From: Variovorax sp. IB41
Lineage (GTDB): Bacteria > Pseudomonadota > Gammaproteobacteria > Burkholderiales > Burkholderiaceae_C
DNA: 64,000 nt
Direction of reading: 5' to 3'
Assembly: GCF_016405905.1 (NCBI RefSeq)
Contig: NZ_JAEFCB010000001.1
Location: 248,001 to 312,000, forward strand
This document shows, piece after piece, positions 26,136 to 33,839 of the stretch (the first letter of the stretch is position 1; every line of letters begins with the position of its first letter). Under the pieces are notes generated by a model that was not told where the DNA came from, did not search any database, and worked only from the letters and a program-made list of their open reading frames with translations. A program made the position numbers and the translations under genes.

Positions 26136-29100
26136 TCACCGCGGCGTCGATGGCTGCGCGGCGGGCGTCTTGCCGTCTTCGTCTTCCAGCTCGAAGACCT
26201 TGCCGTCGATCTCGATGCGCTGGATGTTGGCGGAGAAGTTGCGCTTGTCGGCGAAGACGATGTTGTCTGCCAGCAAGGCGGCCCGTTGCGTGAGGCCCGC
26301 GGTCATCTGGGCGGCGGGGTGTTCCGTCTGGCGCTGGGCGTCCGCGGTGGCGGCCGCTGCGAGGCGGGCGCCGGCATCGGCGCGAGCTTGCAGCGCTGTG
26401 GCCTGGGCGGCGGCTTGCGCTGCGGCGATGGCGGCGGCCTGCGCATCGGCTGAAGCCTGCGCCGCGGCCTGGGCCGACACCTGTGCGGCCGCGGTTGCCG
26501 CCGCCTCTGCCGCAGCCTGGGCAGCCGCCGCGCGGGCGGCCGCTTCCGCTGCGGCCTGGGCCGCGGCTTCGGCTGCCGCTTCGGCCGCTGCGTCGCGGTA
26601 AGTGCTGTTGGTGATGCTGCCCGTGCCCGTGTTGCTGCCGACCAGCTCCGCCGCGCCGCTGCCGCCGGTGACAGTTCCCGTTGCATGCGAGTTGTCGATG
26701 TCGCCGCCCTGCATGCGGCCCACCAGCCCGCCGGTGAAGTCGAAGTCGGTGCCGCCCGTCACGTTGCCGCTGGCGCGCGAGTTGGAGATCGTGCCGCCGT
26801 CCATCTGGCCGACCAGGCCGCCGGCTGCGTAGGAGCCGGTCACGTTACCGCTGGCGTAGGAGTCGGTGATGGTGCCCTGGTTGCCGCCCACCAGACCGCC
26901 TGCGGTTTCGCCCGAGACATTGCCGGTGGCGTGTGAGCCGGTGATGGTGCCGCTGTTCGCACCGGCCAAGCCGCCGATGCCCGAGCTGATCGGCCCGCCC
27001 TTCACATCACCGGTTGCATAAGAGTCGGTGATACGGCCGCCGTTGTTGCCGACGAGTCCGCCGGCGGAAACACCGGTCACCGTGACAGTGCCGCTCGCAT
27101 GCGATCCCGAGATGGTGCTCCCGCTGTTCACGCCAACGAGACCACCAAAATCCTGGGTGCCGTTGATCGAGCTCACGTTGCCAGTGGCGTAGGAATCGAC
27201 GATGCGAGCCCCTCCATCTCCGTTGTAGCCAACCAGGCCACCGATGGCGGACTGTCCACCCGTGACATCGCCCGTGGCATATGAGTTTGTGATGAGGGCC
27301 GATGGACTGCCTCCGCTCAGACCGACCAGTCCGCCGACCGATATGACGTTGTCGGACACCGTCACGTTGCCCGTGGCGTGGGAGTCGGCGATGGTGCCGT
27401 TGGCATTGCTCCCGACCAACCCGCCGACGTTCTGGCTGCCGAAGGAGCTGGGGTCAACGAAGACCGAGACATTGCCGGAGGCACTCGATCGGATGATCTG
27501 GTAAGTGGGACCGGCGTTTTTGCCCACCAAGCCACCGATGTTGTTGATGGTGCCCGCGTAGCGGGAAGAGCCCATCACCGCCACCATGGAATAGGAGTCC
27601 GAGATGATGCCGTTGCCGCTGATGGGCTCGAACGTGACCGGGTCGAAGGTGCTTCCGTTGTAGCCCACCATCCCGCCCACGTTGACGACGCCCTGCACCG
27701 TCCCCGTCACGAAGGCGCGGCCGATGCTGCCGCCGAAGTTCTCCCCGACCAGCCCGCCGACCCGGCCATAGCCGCTGACGTCGACGCCGACCAGGCCGAT
27801 GTCGCGGATCGCGCTGCCGACCTGGGCCGTGCCGATCAGGCCGGTCGGCGCCTGCAAGTAGTCGTTGTGCACCGGCTCCAGGATCGTCAGGTTGCTGATC
27901 GTGTGACCCAGCCCCGCCAGCGTGCCCGATAGTTTGGACACCACCGTATTGCTGTACGTCTTGCCCGATGCATCGAGATTGCCCGCGAGCGCATAGCGCC
28001 CCGCCGCGACACCGCCCGTGTCGTCGATCGCCTCCAGATCGCTCATGCTGTGGATCAGCGTGTAGGCCTGCCCGTTCATCGCGAGGCTCGCGTTGGCGCC
28101 GCTCAGCGTGACCGATGCGCCCTGCGTCGTGTCGATGCGGTAGTCCCCGCCGAAGTTCAGGTTCAACCCCGCGCGCATGCCGGTGGCCGTGATCGGCGCG
28201 TTGATGCGCACATCGTTGGCCGCGCTCAGCGTGAGCGCTGTGTCGGCCGACCAGTTCACGGCCTGGTTGACGTCGATGTGGCCGCCGGCGCCACTTGCAC
28301 CCATCGATGCGATCGCCACGTTGGTGTTGCCCAGCTGTGCGCCGAGCTGGGCGCCGCTGATGTTCGCGCCCGCGCCGACGGTGAAGCCGTCGGAGGCCAG
28401 CGTCCACATGCCGGTGTTGCCGTTCGCGGACCTGGTGGTGATGGTGGCGTCATCCGTCACCCTGACGCTGCGGCCCGCGGTCGCGATGGTTCCGCCGTCG
28501 CCGCTCACGGGTGCCGAGGCATCCAGCGTTCCGCCCACGTTGGCCGTGCCGCCATCCGCGCGCAGCGTGATGCTGCCCTTCAGATCGTCCACCGTGCGCG
28601 CCTGCACGATGCCGGTGTTGTTCACCTGGCTGCCCAGCAGCAGGTTGGCCGCGTTCGCGGTGAGGATCACCGTGCCGCCGTCGGCCTGGATCGCGCCCCT
28701 GTTCTCGACCAGCGCGGCCCACGTGCCTTCGTCGATGCTGACGTTCACCAGCGAATCGCCGTTGAAGTTCAGGCTGATCCTGTTGCCGCTGCCCAGCGCC
28801 ACCGTGCCCTTGGTCGCGACGATCACGCCCTGGTTCGACACCGATGGGCCGAGCAGCGCGACATACCCGCCGGTCGCCGAGGTCAGCGTGCCCATGTTGA
28901 TGACCGATCCGCTGCCGCCATTGCCGCTGAACGCATAGCGTCCGGCGTTGAAGTCCGCATCGCTGATGTCCAGCGTGCTGGCCACGAGGCCGGCGGTGTT
29001 CACGCTGCTGCCGCGGTTGAACAGCACGCCGTTCGAGTTGATGAGGAAGACCTTGCCGTTGGCGTTGAGCACGCCGTCGATCACGCTGCGCTCGTTGCCG

Positions 29101-29384
29101 ACGACGCGGTTGAGCGTGATCGCCGAGGCATTGGGCTGGATGAAGTTGACGGTCTCTCCGGCGCCGATACCGAAGCCCTGCCAGTTGATGGTCGCGCGCT
29201 GCGTGCTCTGGTCGACGCGGGTCACGCTGCCCGCCTGGCCGATGGCGGCAGCGCCGCTGGTGACCACGCCGCCCTGCGGCGCGGCGATTCCCATCGATGA
29301 ATGAAGCAACACATAAATGGCTGCGCATACTTTTGAATTCAATCGCGGGCGGTGGCTTCTGGATTTATTCGTGACCTGCTTCAT
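26136..29384 (-). CDS. TpsA filamentous-hemagglutinin-type exoprotein with GLUG repeats
   Basis: A secreted beta-helical exoprotein of 1082 residues. After a signal peptide (about 12-35) comes the TPS secretion domain: APQGGVVTSGAAAIGQAG, INWQGFGIGAGETVNFIQP, FLINSNGVLFNRGSSVN and GYVALLGPSVSNQGVIVATK. From about residue 540 to 915 there are GLUG-type repeats of the form GGLVGxNxGxIxxSxAxGxV. An Ala-rich helix (about 930-1025) follows, then a short conserved tail (ADNIVFADKRNFSANIQRIE). It could be an adhesin or a haemophore-like carrier. The start ATG 29384 has AGGTGA upstream. A ModE-like palindrome lies 15 bases before the start codon and over a TATACT -10. Confidence 0.88.
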   Translation of the reverse strand: MKQVTNKSRSHRPRLNSKVCAAIYVLLHSSMGIAAPQGGVVTSGAAAIGQAGSVTRVDQSTQRATINWQGFGIGAGETVNFIQPNASAITLNRVVGNERSVIDGVLNANGKVFLINSNGVLFNRGSSVNTAGLVASTLDISDADFNAGRYAFSGNGGSGSVINMGTLTSATGGYVALLGPSVSNQGVIVATKGTVALGSGNRISLNFNGDSLVNVSIDEGTWAALVENRGAIQADGGTVILTANAANLLLGSQVNNTGIVQARTVDDLKGSITLRADGGTANVGGTLDASAPVSGDGGTIATAGRSVRVTDDATITTRSANGNTGMWTLASDGFTVGAGANISGAQLGAQLGNTNVAIASMGASGAGGHIDVNQAVNWSADTALTLSAANDVRINAPITATGMRAGLNLNFGGDYRIDTTQGASVTLSGANASLAMNGQAYTLIHSMSDLEAIDDTGGVAAGRYALAGNLDASGKTYSNTVVSKLSGTLAGLGHTISNLTILEPVHNDYLQAPTGLIGTAQVGSAIRDIGLVGVDVSGYGRVGGLVGENFGGSIGRAFVTGTVQGVVNVGGMVGYNGSTFDPVTFEPISGNGIISDSYSMVAVMGSSRYAGTINNIGGLVGKNAGPTYQIIRSSASGNVSVFVDPSSFGSQNVGGLVGSNANGTIADSHATGNVTVSDNVISVGGLVGLSGGSPSALITNSYATGDVTGGQSAIGGLVGYNGDGGARIVDSYATGNVSSINGTQDFGGLVGVNSGSTISGSHASGTVTVTGVSAGGLVGNNGGRITDSYATGDVKGGPISSGIGGLAGANSGTITGSHATGNVSGETAGGLVGGNQGTITDSYASGNVTGSYAAGGLVGQMDGGTISNSRASGNVTGGTDFDFTGGLVGRMQGGDIDNSHATGTVTGGSGAAELVGSNTGTGSITNSTYRDAAAEAAAEAAAQAAAEAAARAAAAQAAAEAAATAAAQVSAQAAAQASADAQAAAIAAAQAAAQATALQARADAGARLAAAATADAQRQTEHPAAQMTAGLTQRAALLADNIVFADKRNFSANIQRIEIDGKVFELEDEDGKTPAAQPSTPR
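26310..26594 (-). repeat. Ala-rich coding repeat in tpsA
   Basis: About 95 codons are mostly Ala with Glu, Gln, Arg or Asp at 3- to 4-residue spacing (AAAEAAAQAAAEAAARAAA pattern). This would form a long single helix or coiled-coil stalk between the GLUG region and the C-terminal tail. It is a degenerate GCx-codon repeat, not a DNA-level tandem array. Confidence 0.75.
26640..27770 (-). repeat. GLUG-type repeat region in tpsA
   Basis: About a dozen repeats of 25-35 residues, each of the form GGLVG-N-G-I-SYATGNV, encode a beta-helix. Copies include GGLVGYNGDGGARIVDSYA and GGLVGVNSGSTISGSHA. GLUG repeats are known from secreted adhesins and IgA-protease-like surface proteins. Confidence 0.75.
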
Positions 29385-29398
29385 TCGTTCACCTGTCT

Positions 29399-29422
29399 CG
29401 TTATATTTCTGAGAGTATAGCG
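29399..29422. promoter_or_regulatory. ModE-like palindrome at the tpsA promoter
   Basis: Arms CGTTATAT and GTATAGCG are separated by 8 bases; the left arm matches the ModE-type arm exactly, the right arm differs from ATATAGCG at one base. On the minus strand it covers a good -10 (TATACT, 29414-29419) of the tpsA operon and ends 15 bases before the start codon, a repressing position. Confidence 0.65.
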
Positions 29423-29510
29423 ACCGTGATTTTTTACGTGCTGTTCGGATGCGTTTTTGAATAGCAATACCCTGCAATTCAATGCCGATGCATTACCCGC
29501 ATGCTATGCA

Positions 29511-29534
29511 ATCTATATACAAACCGATATAGCG
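29511..29534. promoter_or_regulatory. ModE-like palindrome upstream of modA-like gene
   Basis: Arms ATCTATAT and ATATAGCG with an 8-base spacer, 46 bases before the GTG of the ModA-like gene. The right arm matches the other copies exactly; the left arm has two outer mismatches. It shares the divergent 196-base region with the tpsA copy. Confidence 0.6.
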
Positions 29535-29580
29535 TGAAAGACTCACACCCGTCATTCATCCAATTCATCGAGGAGATACC

Positions 29581-30459
29581 GTGAGAAAGTTTTCGATCAA
29601 GAAAATCGCGCTGGGCGTTTCTGCATCCGCGCTGATGCTGGGCTCGTCCGCGACGTGGGCGCAGTCCATCAACGTGGCCGTGGCCGCGAATTTCCAGGGG
29701 GCAATGGTCCAGCTGGTCAATGCCTTCGGCGCTTCCGGCCTGCCGTTCTCGGGCAGCAGCTTCACCGTGACCTACGGCGCGACGGGCGATTTCCAGACCG
29801 CCATCAGCACCGCGCTCTCGGCACCCGGCGGCACCACGCCGTATGACCTGTTCTTTGCGGCGGACGACACCACGCCGGCCGCCCTGCGCGCGGCTTATTC
29901 CGGCGTGGTGCAGGTGCCGTTCCGCTATGCCGAAGGCAAATTGATCCTGTGGTCCAAATACGGCCCGAACGTGAGCACGAGCGGCTCGAGCGGCTTCACC
30001 AATCCGGCGAGCTATGCCTATGCGAACGGCCAGGTGGCGATCGCGAACCCGACCACCGCGCCGTATGGCACGGCGGCGCAGCAGGTGCTCGGCCGCGTCA
30101 ACAGCATCACTTATCCGGGCGGTGCCTACGACGCCAAGTTCGCGCAGTACACGACCATCGGGACCACCTACACGGCGGTCAACGCGAGCACCGGTGCCAC
30201 GAGCTATCCCAATGTCGGGTTCGTCGCCAAGTCGCAGGTGTGCAACGGCTCGGGCGCCGTGCGCGCGCTCACCGGCACGTACTTCGAATACACGCCCGCC
30301 ACGGTGAACGGCAATCCGCCGCATGACCGCCTGCTGCAGGACGCAGCGGCGATCCGCGGCCGGCCCGGCTCGACCAATGCGGCGGTCGATGCCTTCATCG
30401 CCTATGTTGGCAGCACGGCCGGCCGCACGATCATCCAGAACAACTGCTACATCCTCTAA
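29581..30459 (+). CDS. ModA-like periplasmic molybdate-binding protein, orphan
   Basis: A 292-residue substrate-binding protein like ModA. A signal peptide (1-27, ending ATWAQ) is followed by INVAVAANFQGAMVQLVNAF, SFTVTYGATGDFQTAI and YDLFFAADDTTPAAL, then FRYAEGKLILWSKYG and AIANPTTAPYGTAAQQVLG, all ModA landmarks. It is longer than ModA (about 230 mature) and carries two Cys (VCNGSG and the last residues NNCYIL) that may form a disulfide. The start is GTG with GAGGAGA upstream. No ModB or ModC gene is near, so its partner is unclear. A ModE-like palindrome lies upstream. Molybdate or tungstate is the likely ligand; this is inference. Confidence 0.8.
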   Translation: MRKFSIKKIALGVSASALMLGSSATWAQSINVAVAANFQGAMVQLVNAFGASGLPFSGSSFTVTYGATGDFQTAISTALSAPGGTTPYDLFFAADDTTPAALRAAYSGVVQVPFRYAEGKLILWSKYGPNVSTSGSSGFTNPASYAYANGQVAIANPTTAPYGTAAQQVLGRVNSITYPGGAYDAKFAQYTTIGTTYTAVNASTGATSYPNVGFVAKSQVCNGSGAVRALTGTYFEYTPATVNGNPPHDRLLQDAAAIRGRPGSTNAAVDAFIAYVGSTAGRTIIQNNCYIL

Positions 30460-30585
30460 AGACCAGAGGCGAAAGCAGCGTCATGAGCCACACCTGTCGA
30501 GCCATCCGGTCAAACGAATTGGCAAAGACAGTGTGTGTGCTTCTAGGCGACAGCGCCGGCTGGCCGGCCGCGCCGGATGTGCAGA

Positions 30586-30795
30586 TCAGTCGGTGCCGAC
30601 CATCACGCTCGAGGCCTTGATCACCGCATAGGCAGCGCCGCCTTCGGTGAGGTTGAGCGATTGCGCGGAGCTGCTGGTGATGGTGGAGACGACCTGCACG
30701 CCAGGTGCGATTTCCAGCGTGACCTCGGTCGTCACCGGACCGCGGACGATGGAGACGACCTTGCCGGACAGGACATTGCGGGCGCTGATTTTCAT
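30586..30795 (-). CDS. mop: Molbindin (TOBE/Mop domain protein)
   Basis: A 69-residue single TOBE domain that binds molybdate as an oligomer in the cytosol for storage or homeostasis. MKISARNVLSGKVVSIVRG, VTLEIAPGVQVVSTITS and EGGAAYAVIKASSVMVGTD are the typical Mop pattern. AAGGAG lies 6 bases before the ATG. It is downstream of the DUF2325 gene by 42 bases on the same strand, so both likely depend on the ModE-like sites at 32152 and 32238. It converges on the modA-like gene; the 126 bases between show no strong terminator. Confidence 0.9.
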   Translation of the reverse strand: MKISARNVLSGKVVSIVRGPVTTEVTLEIAPGVQVVSTITSSSAQSLNLTEGGAAYAVIKASSVMVGTD

Positions 30796-30837
30796 GGGGA
30801 CTCCTTGGGATTGAAGGCGCGAGTCTATCGAGCGCGC

Positions 30838-32148
30838 TCATCCGTGGCGGGGGCAGATCGGGCTGCTGGAGGCACCGGCCTCGCCCGCGTCTTCAACCGG
30901 CGGACCCGAGAACGCCGCGGCGAACGACGCGATGCCGGCGCTGCGCAGCGGCAGGTAGCGCACCTGCTGGCGCGTGCACAGGCGCTTGAGGTTGTCGACC
31001 GATTCGTGGTCGATGCAGTCGACCGGAAAAACCACCACCTCCGCCCACGAGACCGCGGCCGCCAGGAGGCCACTGCGATCTTCGAGCGCGCCGCCATGCC
31101 GGCGGAGTTCGCCGCCGTGCCGCTGCACCAGGTCGCGGATCGCCGGCGCGGAGCTGGGCCGGCCGCCGACGTAGAGAATGCGCCGGCCCTGCAGTTGCTG
31201 GTCGAGGCAGGCGTTGGACGCGCCCTCGCCCGCGTGCATCTTCAGCTGCGTCTCGGCCGCGCCGAGTTCGCGGCCGAGCGCCATCGCGTGCGCGCGGAGG
31301 TGCTCGAGCTCCTCGGTGAGTCGCGCCACTTCGGTGGCCGCAAAGGCCGAGGCCTGCTCGGCGCGCTCGCGCCGTTCGGTTTGCACCGCGATCAGGACCG
31401 CGGCTTTCTCGGATTCTTCGAGGCGAGCCTTCGCCGGGACCGTGGCGATCGGCGTCGCGTTCGCCCTCGAAGCCTCGATCAGTTCCAGTTTCAAGTGCGC
31501 GATGCTTTTGTCGCGCTCCTCGATCAGCTCCTGCGAGCGCAACTGATGCCGGTCCAGCCGGTCGCGCAACTCGACGTTGTCATGCTCCAGCGCGGCGAGA
31601 CGGCGGATGTCGGCGCGGTTGGCGGCGCCCACCAGGTGCGACAGCATGTGGATGTCGCCGAAGGCCCGGTTGCGCAGCTCGGGCGTGCCCTTGCGGTGCA
31701 TGAGCACGGCCCAGTAAGCGCCCGGAATCTCGCCCTGGTGCAGCGCTTCTTCCCAGTACGCGGTGAGCGCCTGGACGTCGTGCAGGCTCGACAGGCGCTG
31801 GATGGTGGCGGCATGGCGGTGGTCCAGCGCCTTCTGCAACGCCTTGGAGACGATGGCGTTCTGCGTGGCCAGCCGCACCGCTTCATGGTGGACGTGCAGG
31901 TCGCTCGCGCCCTGCACGTCCGCAAAGCGCGCGATGAGCTTGCGCAGCTCGGCGGTGGTCAGGCAGGTGCCGATCACCGAGCAATAGAAGTTCGTGTCCA
32001 GGTCCGAGAGGCGGACGCGGCCGCTCGGCGCTTCGTCGCCGCCTTCCGGCGGTTCGCAGCAGCCCGCGACGTGCTGCAGCGCGGGGCCGTCGGGTGTCGC
32101 GGGGGCCGCATTGGCCGAGGCCAGGCGTCTGAAAGGCGGGTTTAGCAT
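30838..32148 (-). CDS. DUF2325 domain-containing protein with coiled coil
   Basis: A 436-residue protein of unknown function. The N-terminal part has CSVIGTCLTTAELRKLIARF, found in many DUF2325 proteins. A helical, probably coiled-coil middle follows (about 170-320, LRDRLDRHQLRSQELIEERD). The C-terminal DUF2325 domain (about 335-430) has GRRILYVGGRPSSAPAIRDL, ELRRHGGALED and VVVFPVDCIDHESVDNLK. Cys pairs (GCC, VIGTC) could bind metal. The start ATG 32148 lies only 4 bases from a ModE-like palindrome, so the transcript leader must be very short or the site blocks elongation. It is first of a two-gene unit with mop. Confidence 0.82.
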   Translation of the reverse strand: MLNPPFRRLASANAAPATPDGPALQHVAGCCEPPEGGDEAPSGRVRLSDLDTNFYCSVIGTCLTTAELRKLIARFADVQGASDLHVHHEAVRLATQNAIVSKALQKALDHRHAATIQRLSSLHDVQALTAYWEEALHQGEIPGAYWAVLMHRKGTPELRNRAFGDIHMLSHLVGAANRADIRRLAALEHDNVELRDRLDRHQLRSQELIEERDKSIAHLKLELIEASRANATPIATVPAKARLEESEKAAVLIAVQTERRERAEQASAFAATEVARLTEELEHLRAHAMALGRELGAAETQLKMHAGEGASNACLDQQLQGRRILYVGGRPSSAPAIRDLVQRHGGELRRHGGALEDRSGLLAAAVSWAEVVVFPVDCIDHESVDNLKRLCTRQQVRYLPLRSAGIASFAAAFSGPPVEDAGEAGASSSPICPRHG

Positions 32149-32151
32149 CTT

Positions 32152-32175
32152 CGCAATATACGACGCGACATAGCG
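32152..32175. promoter_or_regulatory. ModE-like palindrome at the DUF2325-mop promoter
   Basis: Arms CGCAATAT and ACATAGCG with an 8-base spacer, each one mismatch from the symmetric CGCTATAT/ATATAGCG. It sits immediately upstream of the DUF2325 start codon. Confidence 0.6.
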
Positions 32176-32237
32176 TATGCCAAGTCAACCTCAATCGAAG
32201 GCGAATGCTCCTCTATAAAAAACAGAGATCAGCAATA

Positions 32238-32261
32238 CGCTATATTTTTCAGGATATTTCG
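32238..32261. promoter_or_regulatory. Second, degenerate ModE-like palindrome upstream of DUF2325
   Basis: Left arm CGCTATAT (consensus), 8-base spacer, right arm ATATTTCG (two mismatches). It is 86 bases from the first copy and ends exactly where codon-biased sequence of a truncated gene begins. Confidence 0.45.
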
Positions 32262-32347
32262 CGCCCGATGAGCTCCACTGGCTGGACGTGGAAAGCCGCG
32301 TGCGGCCCGACATCGCCGCCAGCGAATCGGACCGGCTGGCGCGCTGA
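32262..32347 (+). pseudogene. 3' remnant of a gene
   Basis: From about 32264 the plus strand reads PDELHWLDVESRVRPDIAA and continues to a TGA at 32345-32347. About 23 of 26 codons end in G or C, as in real genes here, yet no start codon or 5' part exists: upstream is AT-rich regulatory DNA. I do not recognise the protein. It looks like the C-terminal stub of a gene cut when the molybdenum locus arrived or rearranged. Confidence 0.35.
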
Positions 32348-32353
32348 AGCCAA

Positions 32354-33712
32354 TCAGCCTGCGAGCGTCTCCACCCGCAGCGTCGTCACCGCGCCGGCCA
32401 CCGCCGCGCTTGCTTGCAGCGCGTGCACGGCCAGGTCGATTTCGCCCTGCGGCGCCGGGCCCGTGAGCACCAGGACCTGCGGCCCCGTCTTCTCCTGCGC
32501 GGCCAACACGACTTGCTGCACCGGAATGCGCCGTGCCGCAAGGAATGCCGCGACCGCTTCGATCTGGTTCGCCGCATGCACCGGAACCCGCAGGTAGTGC
32601 GAGGTGTGCACCGCAGCGCGCGGCAGCGCCTTCAGTTGGCTCATCGCGTGCGCGTGAAAACCCAGATGCGGCACGCGCTGCGCCGCATGCGTGCCATCGA
32701 GCCGCGCCATGTCCACGAGGTCGGCGATCACGGCCGAGGCGGTCTGCTCCGAGCCGGCGCCCGCACCGTAGTACATCGTCACGCCCGACGCGTCGCCCTT
32801 GACCATGATGCCGTTCATCGATCCGTTCACATGCGCCATCAGGTGCGCGGCCGGCACGAGCGCGGGCTGCACGCGCAGCTCGACGCCCTCCTCCCGCCGC
32901 CGCGCGATGCCCAGCAGCTTGATGCGGTAGCCCAGTTGCTCGGCGCAGGCGACGTCCACGCCTTGCAGCGCGGTGATGCCCTCCACCTGCACATCGGCAA
33001 AACGCACCGGCGTGCCGAAGGCATTGGCGGCGAGCAGCGTGAGCTTGTGCGCGGCGTCGATGCCCTCGATGTCGAAGGCCGGGTCGGCCTCGGCGTAGCC
33101 CAGGGCTTGCGCCTGCGCAAGCGCTCCAGCGAAGTCCAGGCCTTCGTCGCGCATCTTGCTCAGGATGAAATTGGTGGTGCCGTTGATGATGCCCGCGACC
33201 CATTCGATGCGGTTGGCGGTGAGCCCTTCGCGCAGCGCCTTGATGATGGGGATGCTGACCGCCACCGCGCCTTCGTACGCCACCGCCACGCCGTGCTGCC
33301 GGGCGGCCGCGAAGATCTCGGCGCCGTGCTCGGCCAGCAGCGCCTTGTTGGCCGTGACCACATGCTTGCCGTGCGCGATGGCTGCGAGCACCCAGTCGCG
33401 CGCGGGGCCCGTGCCGCCGGCCACTTCGACCAGCACGTCGATGTCGGGGTGCGTGGCGACGTGCATCGGGTCATCGGTCAGGGGGATGCCATCGCCCACG
33501 ATGCCGGCCGCCCGCGGCAGGTTGCGCGCGGCCACCATGACCACCTCGATGCCTCGCCCTGCCCGGCCGGCGATCTCGGCCTGGTTGCGGGCCAGCACGC
33601 GGAAGGTGCCCGAGCCCACGGTGCCGATGCCGATCATGCCCACGCGCAGCGGGCGCATGGCCGCGGGAACACCGGCAAGGGGCTGGAGGGACAGGACTGG
33701 ATCGCGGTACAT
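32354..33712 (-). CDS. hom: Homoserine dehydrogenase
   Basis: An NAD(P)-dependent homoserine dehydrogenase of 452 residues, making homoserine for Thr, Met and Ile. The nucleotide loop is VGMIGIGTVGSG (about 25-36). Also visible are VTANKALLAEHG, the family signature INGTTNFILSKM and LGYAEADPAFDIEGIDAAHK with catalytic Asp and Lys residues, then a C-terminal ACT domain (about 355-450) for threonine feedback. The start ATG 33712 has GGAG 7-10 bases upstream; MRPLRVG at 33658 is an alternative. It follows a leader peptide and terminator, so attenuation is likely. No thrC is adjacent. Confidence 0.92.
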   Translation of the reverse strand: MYRDPVLSLQPLAGVPAAMRPLRVGMIGIGTVGSGTFRVLARNQAEIAGRAGRGIEVVMVAARNLPRAAGIVGDGIPLTDDPMHVATHPDIDVLVEVAGGTGPARDWVLAAIAHGKHVVTANKALLAEHGAEIFAAARQHGVAVAYEGAVAVSIPIIKALREGLTANRIEWVAGIINGTTNFILSKMRDEGLDFAGALAQAQALGYAEADPAFDIEGIDAAHKLTLLAANAFGTPVRFADVQVEGITALQGVDVACAEQLGYRIKLLGIARRREEGVELRVQPALVPAAHLMAHVNGSMNGIMVKGDASGVTMYYGAGAGSEQTASAVIADLVDMARLDGTHAAQRVPHLGFHAHAMSQLKALPRAAVHTSHYLRVPVHAANQIEAVAAFLAARRIPVQQVVLAAQEKTGPQVLVLTGPAPQGEIDLAVHALQASAAVAGAVTTLRVETLAG

Positions 33713-33742
33713 GGGACTTCTCCGAACGAAAGAACAAACAAA

Positions 33743-33767
33743 AAACCCAGCTGCCAGAGCTGGGTTT
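33743..33767 (-). terminator. Intrinsic terminator in the hom leader (attenuator)
   Basis: AAACCCAGCT, 5-base loop, AGCTGGGTTT: a 10-bp stem followed on the minus strand by TTTTTTGTTTG, lying 31 bases before the hom start. An outer CCGAACGAA/TTCGTTCGG pairing could extend it towards the ribosome site. A terminator directly in a leader implies attenuation, as no gene ends here. Confidence 0.7.
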
Positions 33768-33794
33768 CATTCGTTCGGGGAGAAGAGCGATTCA

Positions 33795-33839
33795 CCAGGT
33801 GGCTGCCGGAACGGCCACCTGCGCGTGCTCAGGTGGCCG
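33795..33839 (-). promoter_or_regulatory. Competing hairpins in the hom leader
   Basis: Three segments carry complementary sequence: 33830-33839 pairs with 33812-33821 (CGGCCACCTG with CAGGTGGCCG, 10 bp). The same 33812-33821 segment can instead pair with 33796-33803 (8 bp). The first segment overlaps the stop codon of the leader peptide, so a ribosome there would favour the alternative fold. Confidence 0.55.

Noticed and set aside
22705..26601. A 1298-codon plus-strand frame across the TonB/ExbBD/TpsB genes
   Set aside because: It is an Arg/Ala/His/Val-rich antisense frame typical of GC-rich DNA. The minus-strand genes have clear TonB, ExbD, ExbB and TpsB features.
26310..27770. Repeat DNA resembling a CRISPR or minisatellite array
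   Set aside because: The repeats are in frame, vary at the DNA level and encode GLUG units and an Ala-rich helix. There are no constant repeats with unique spacers and no cas genes.
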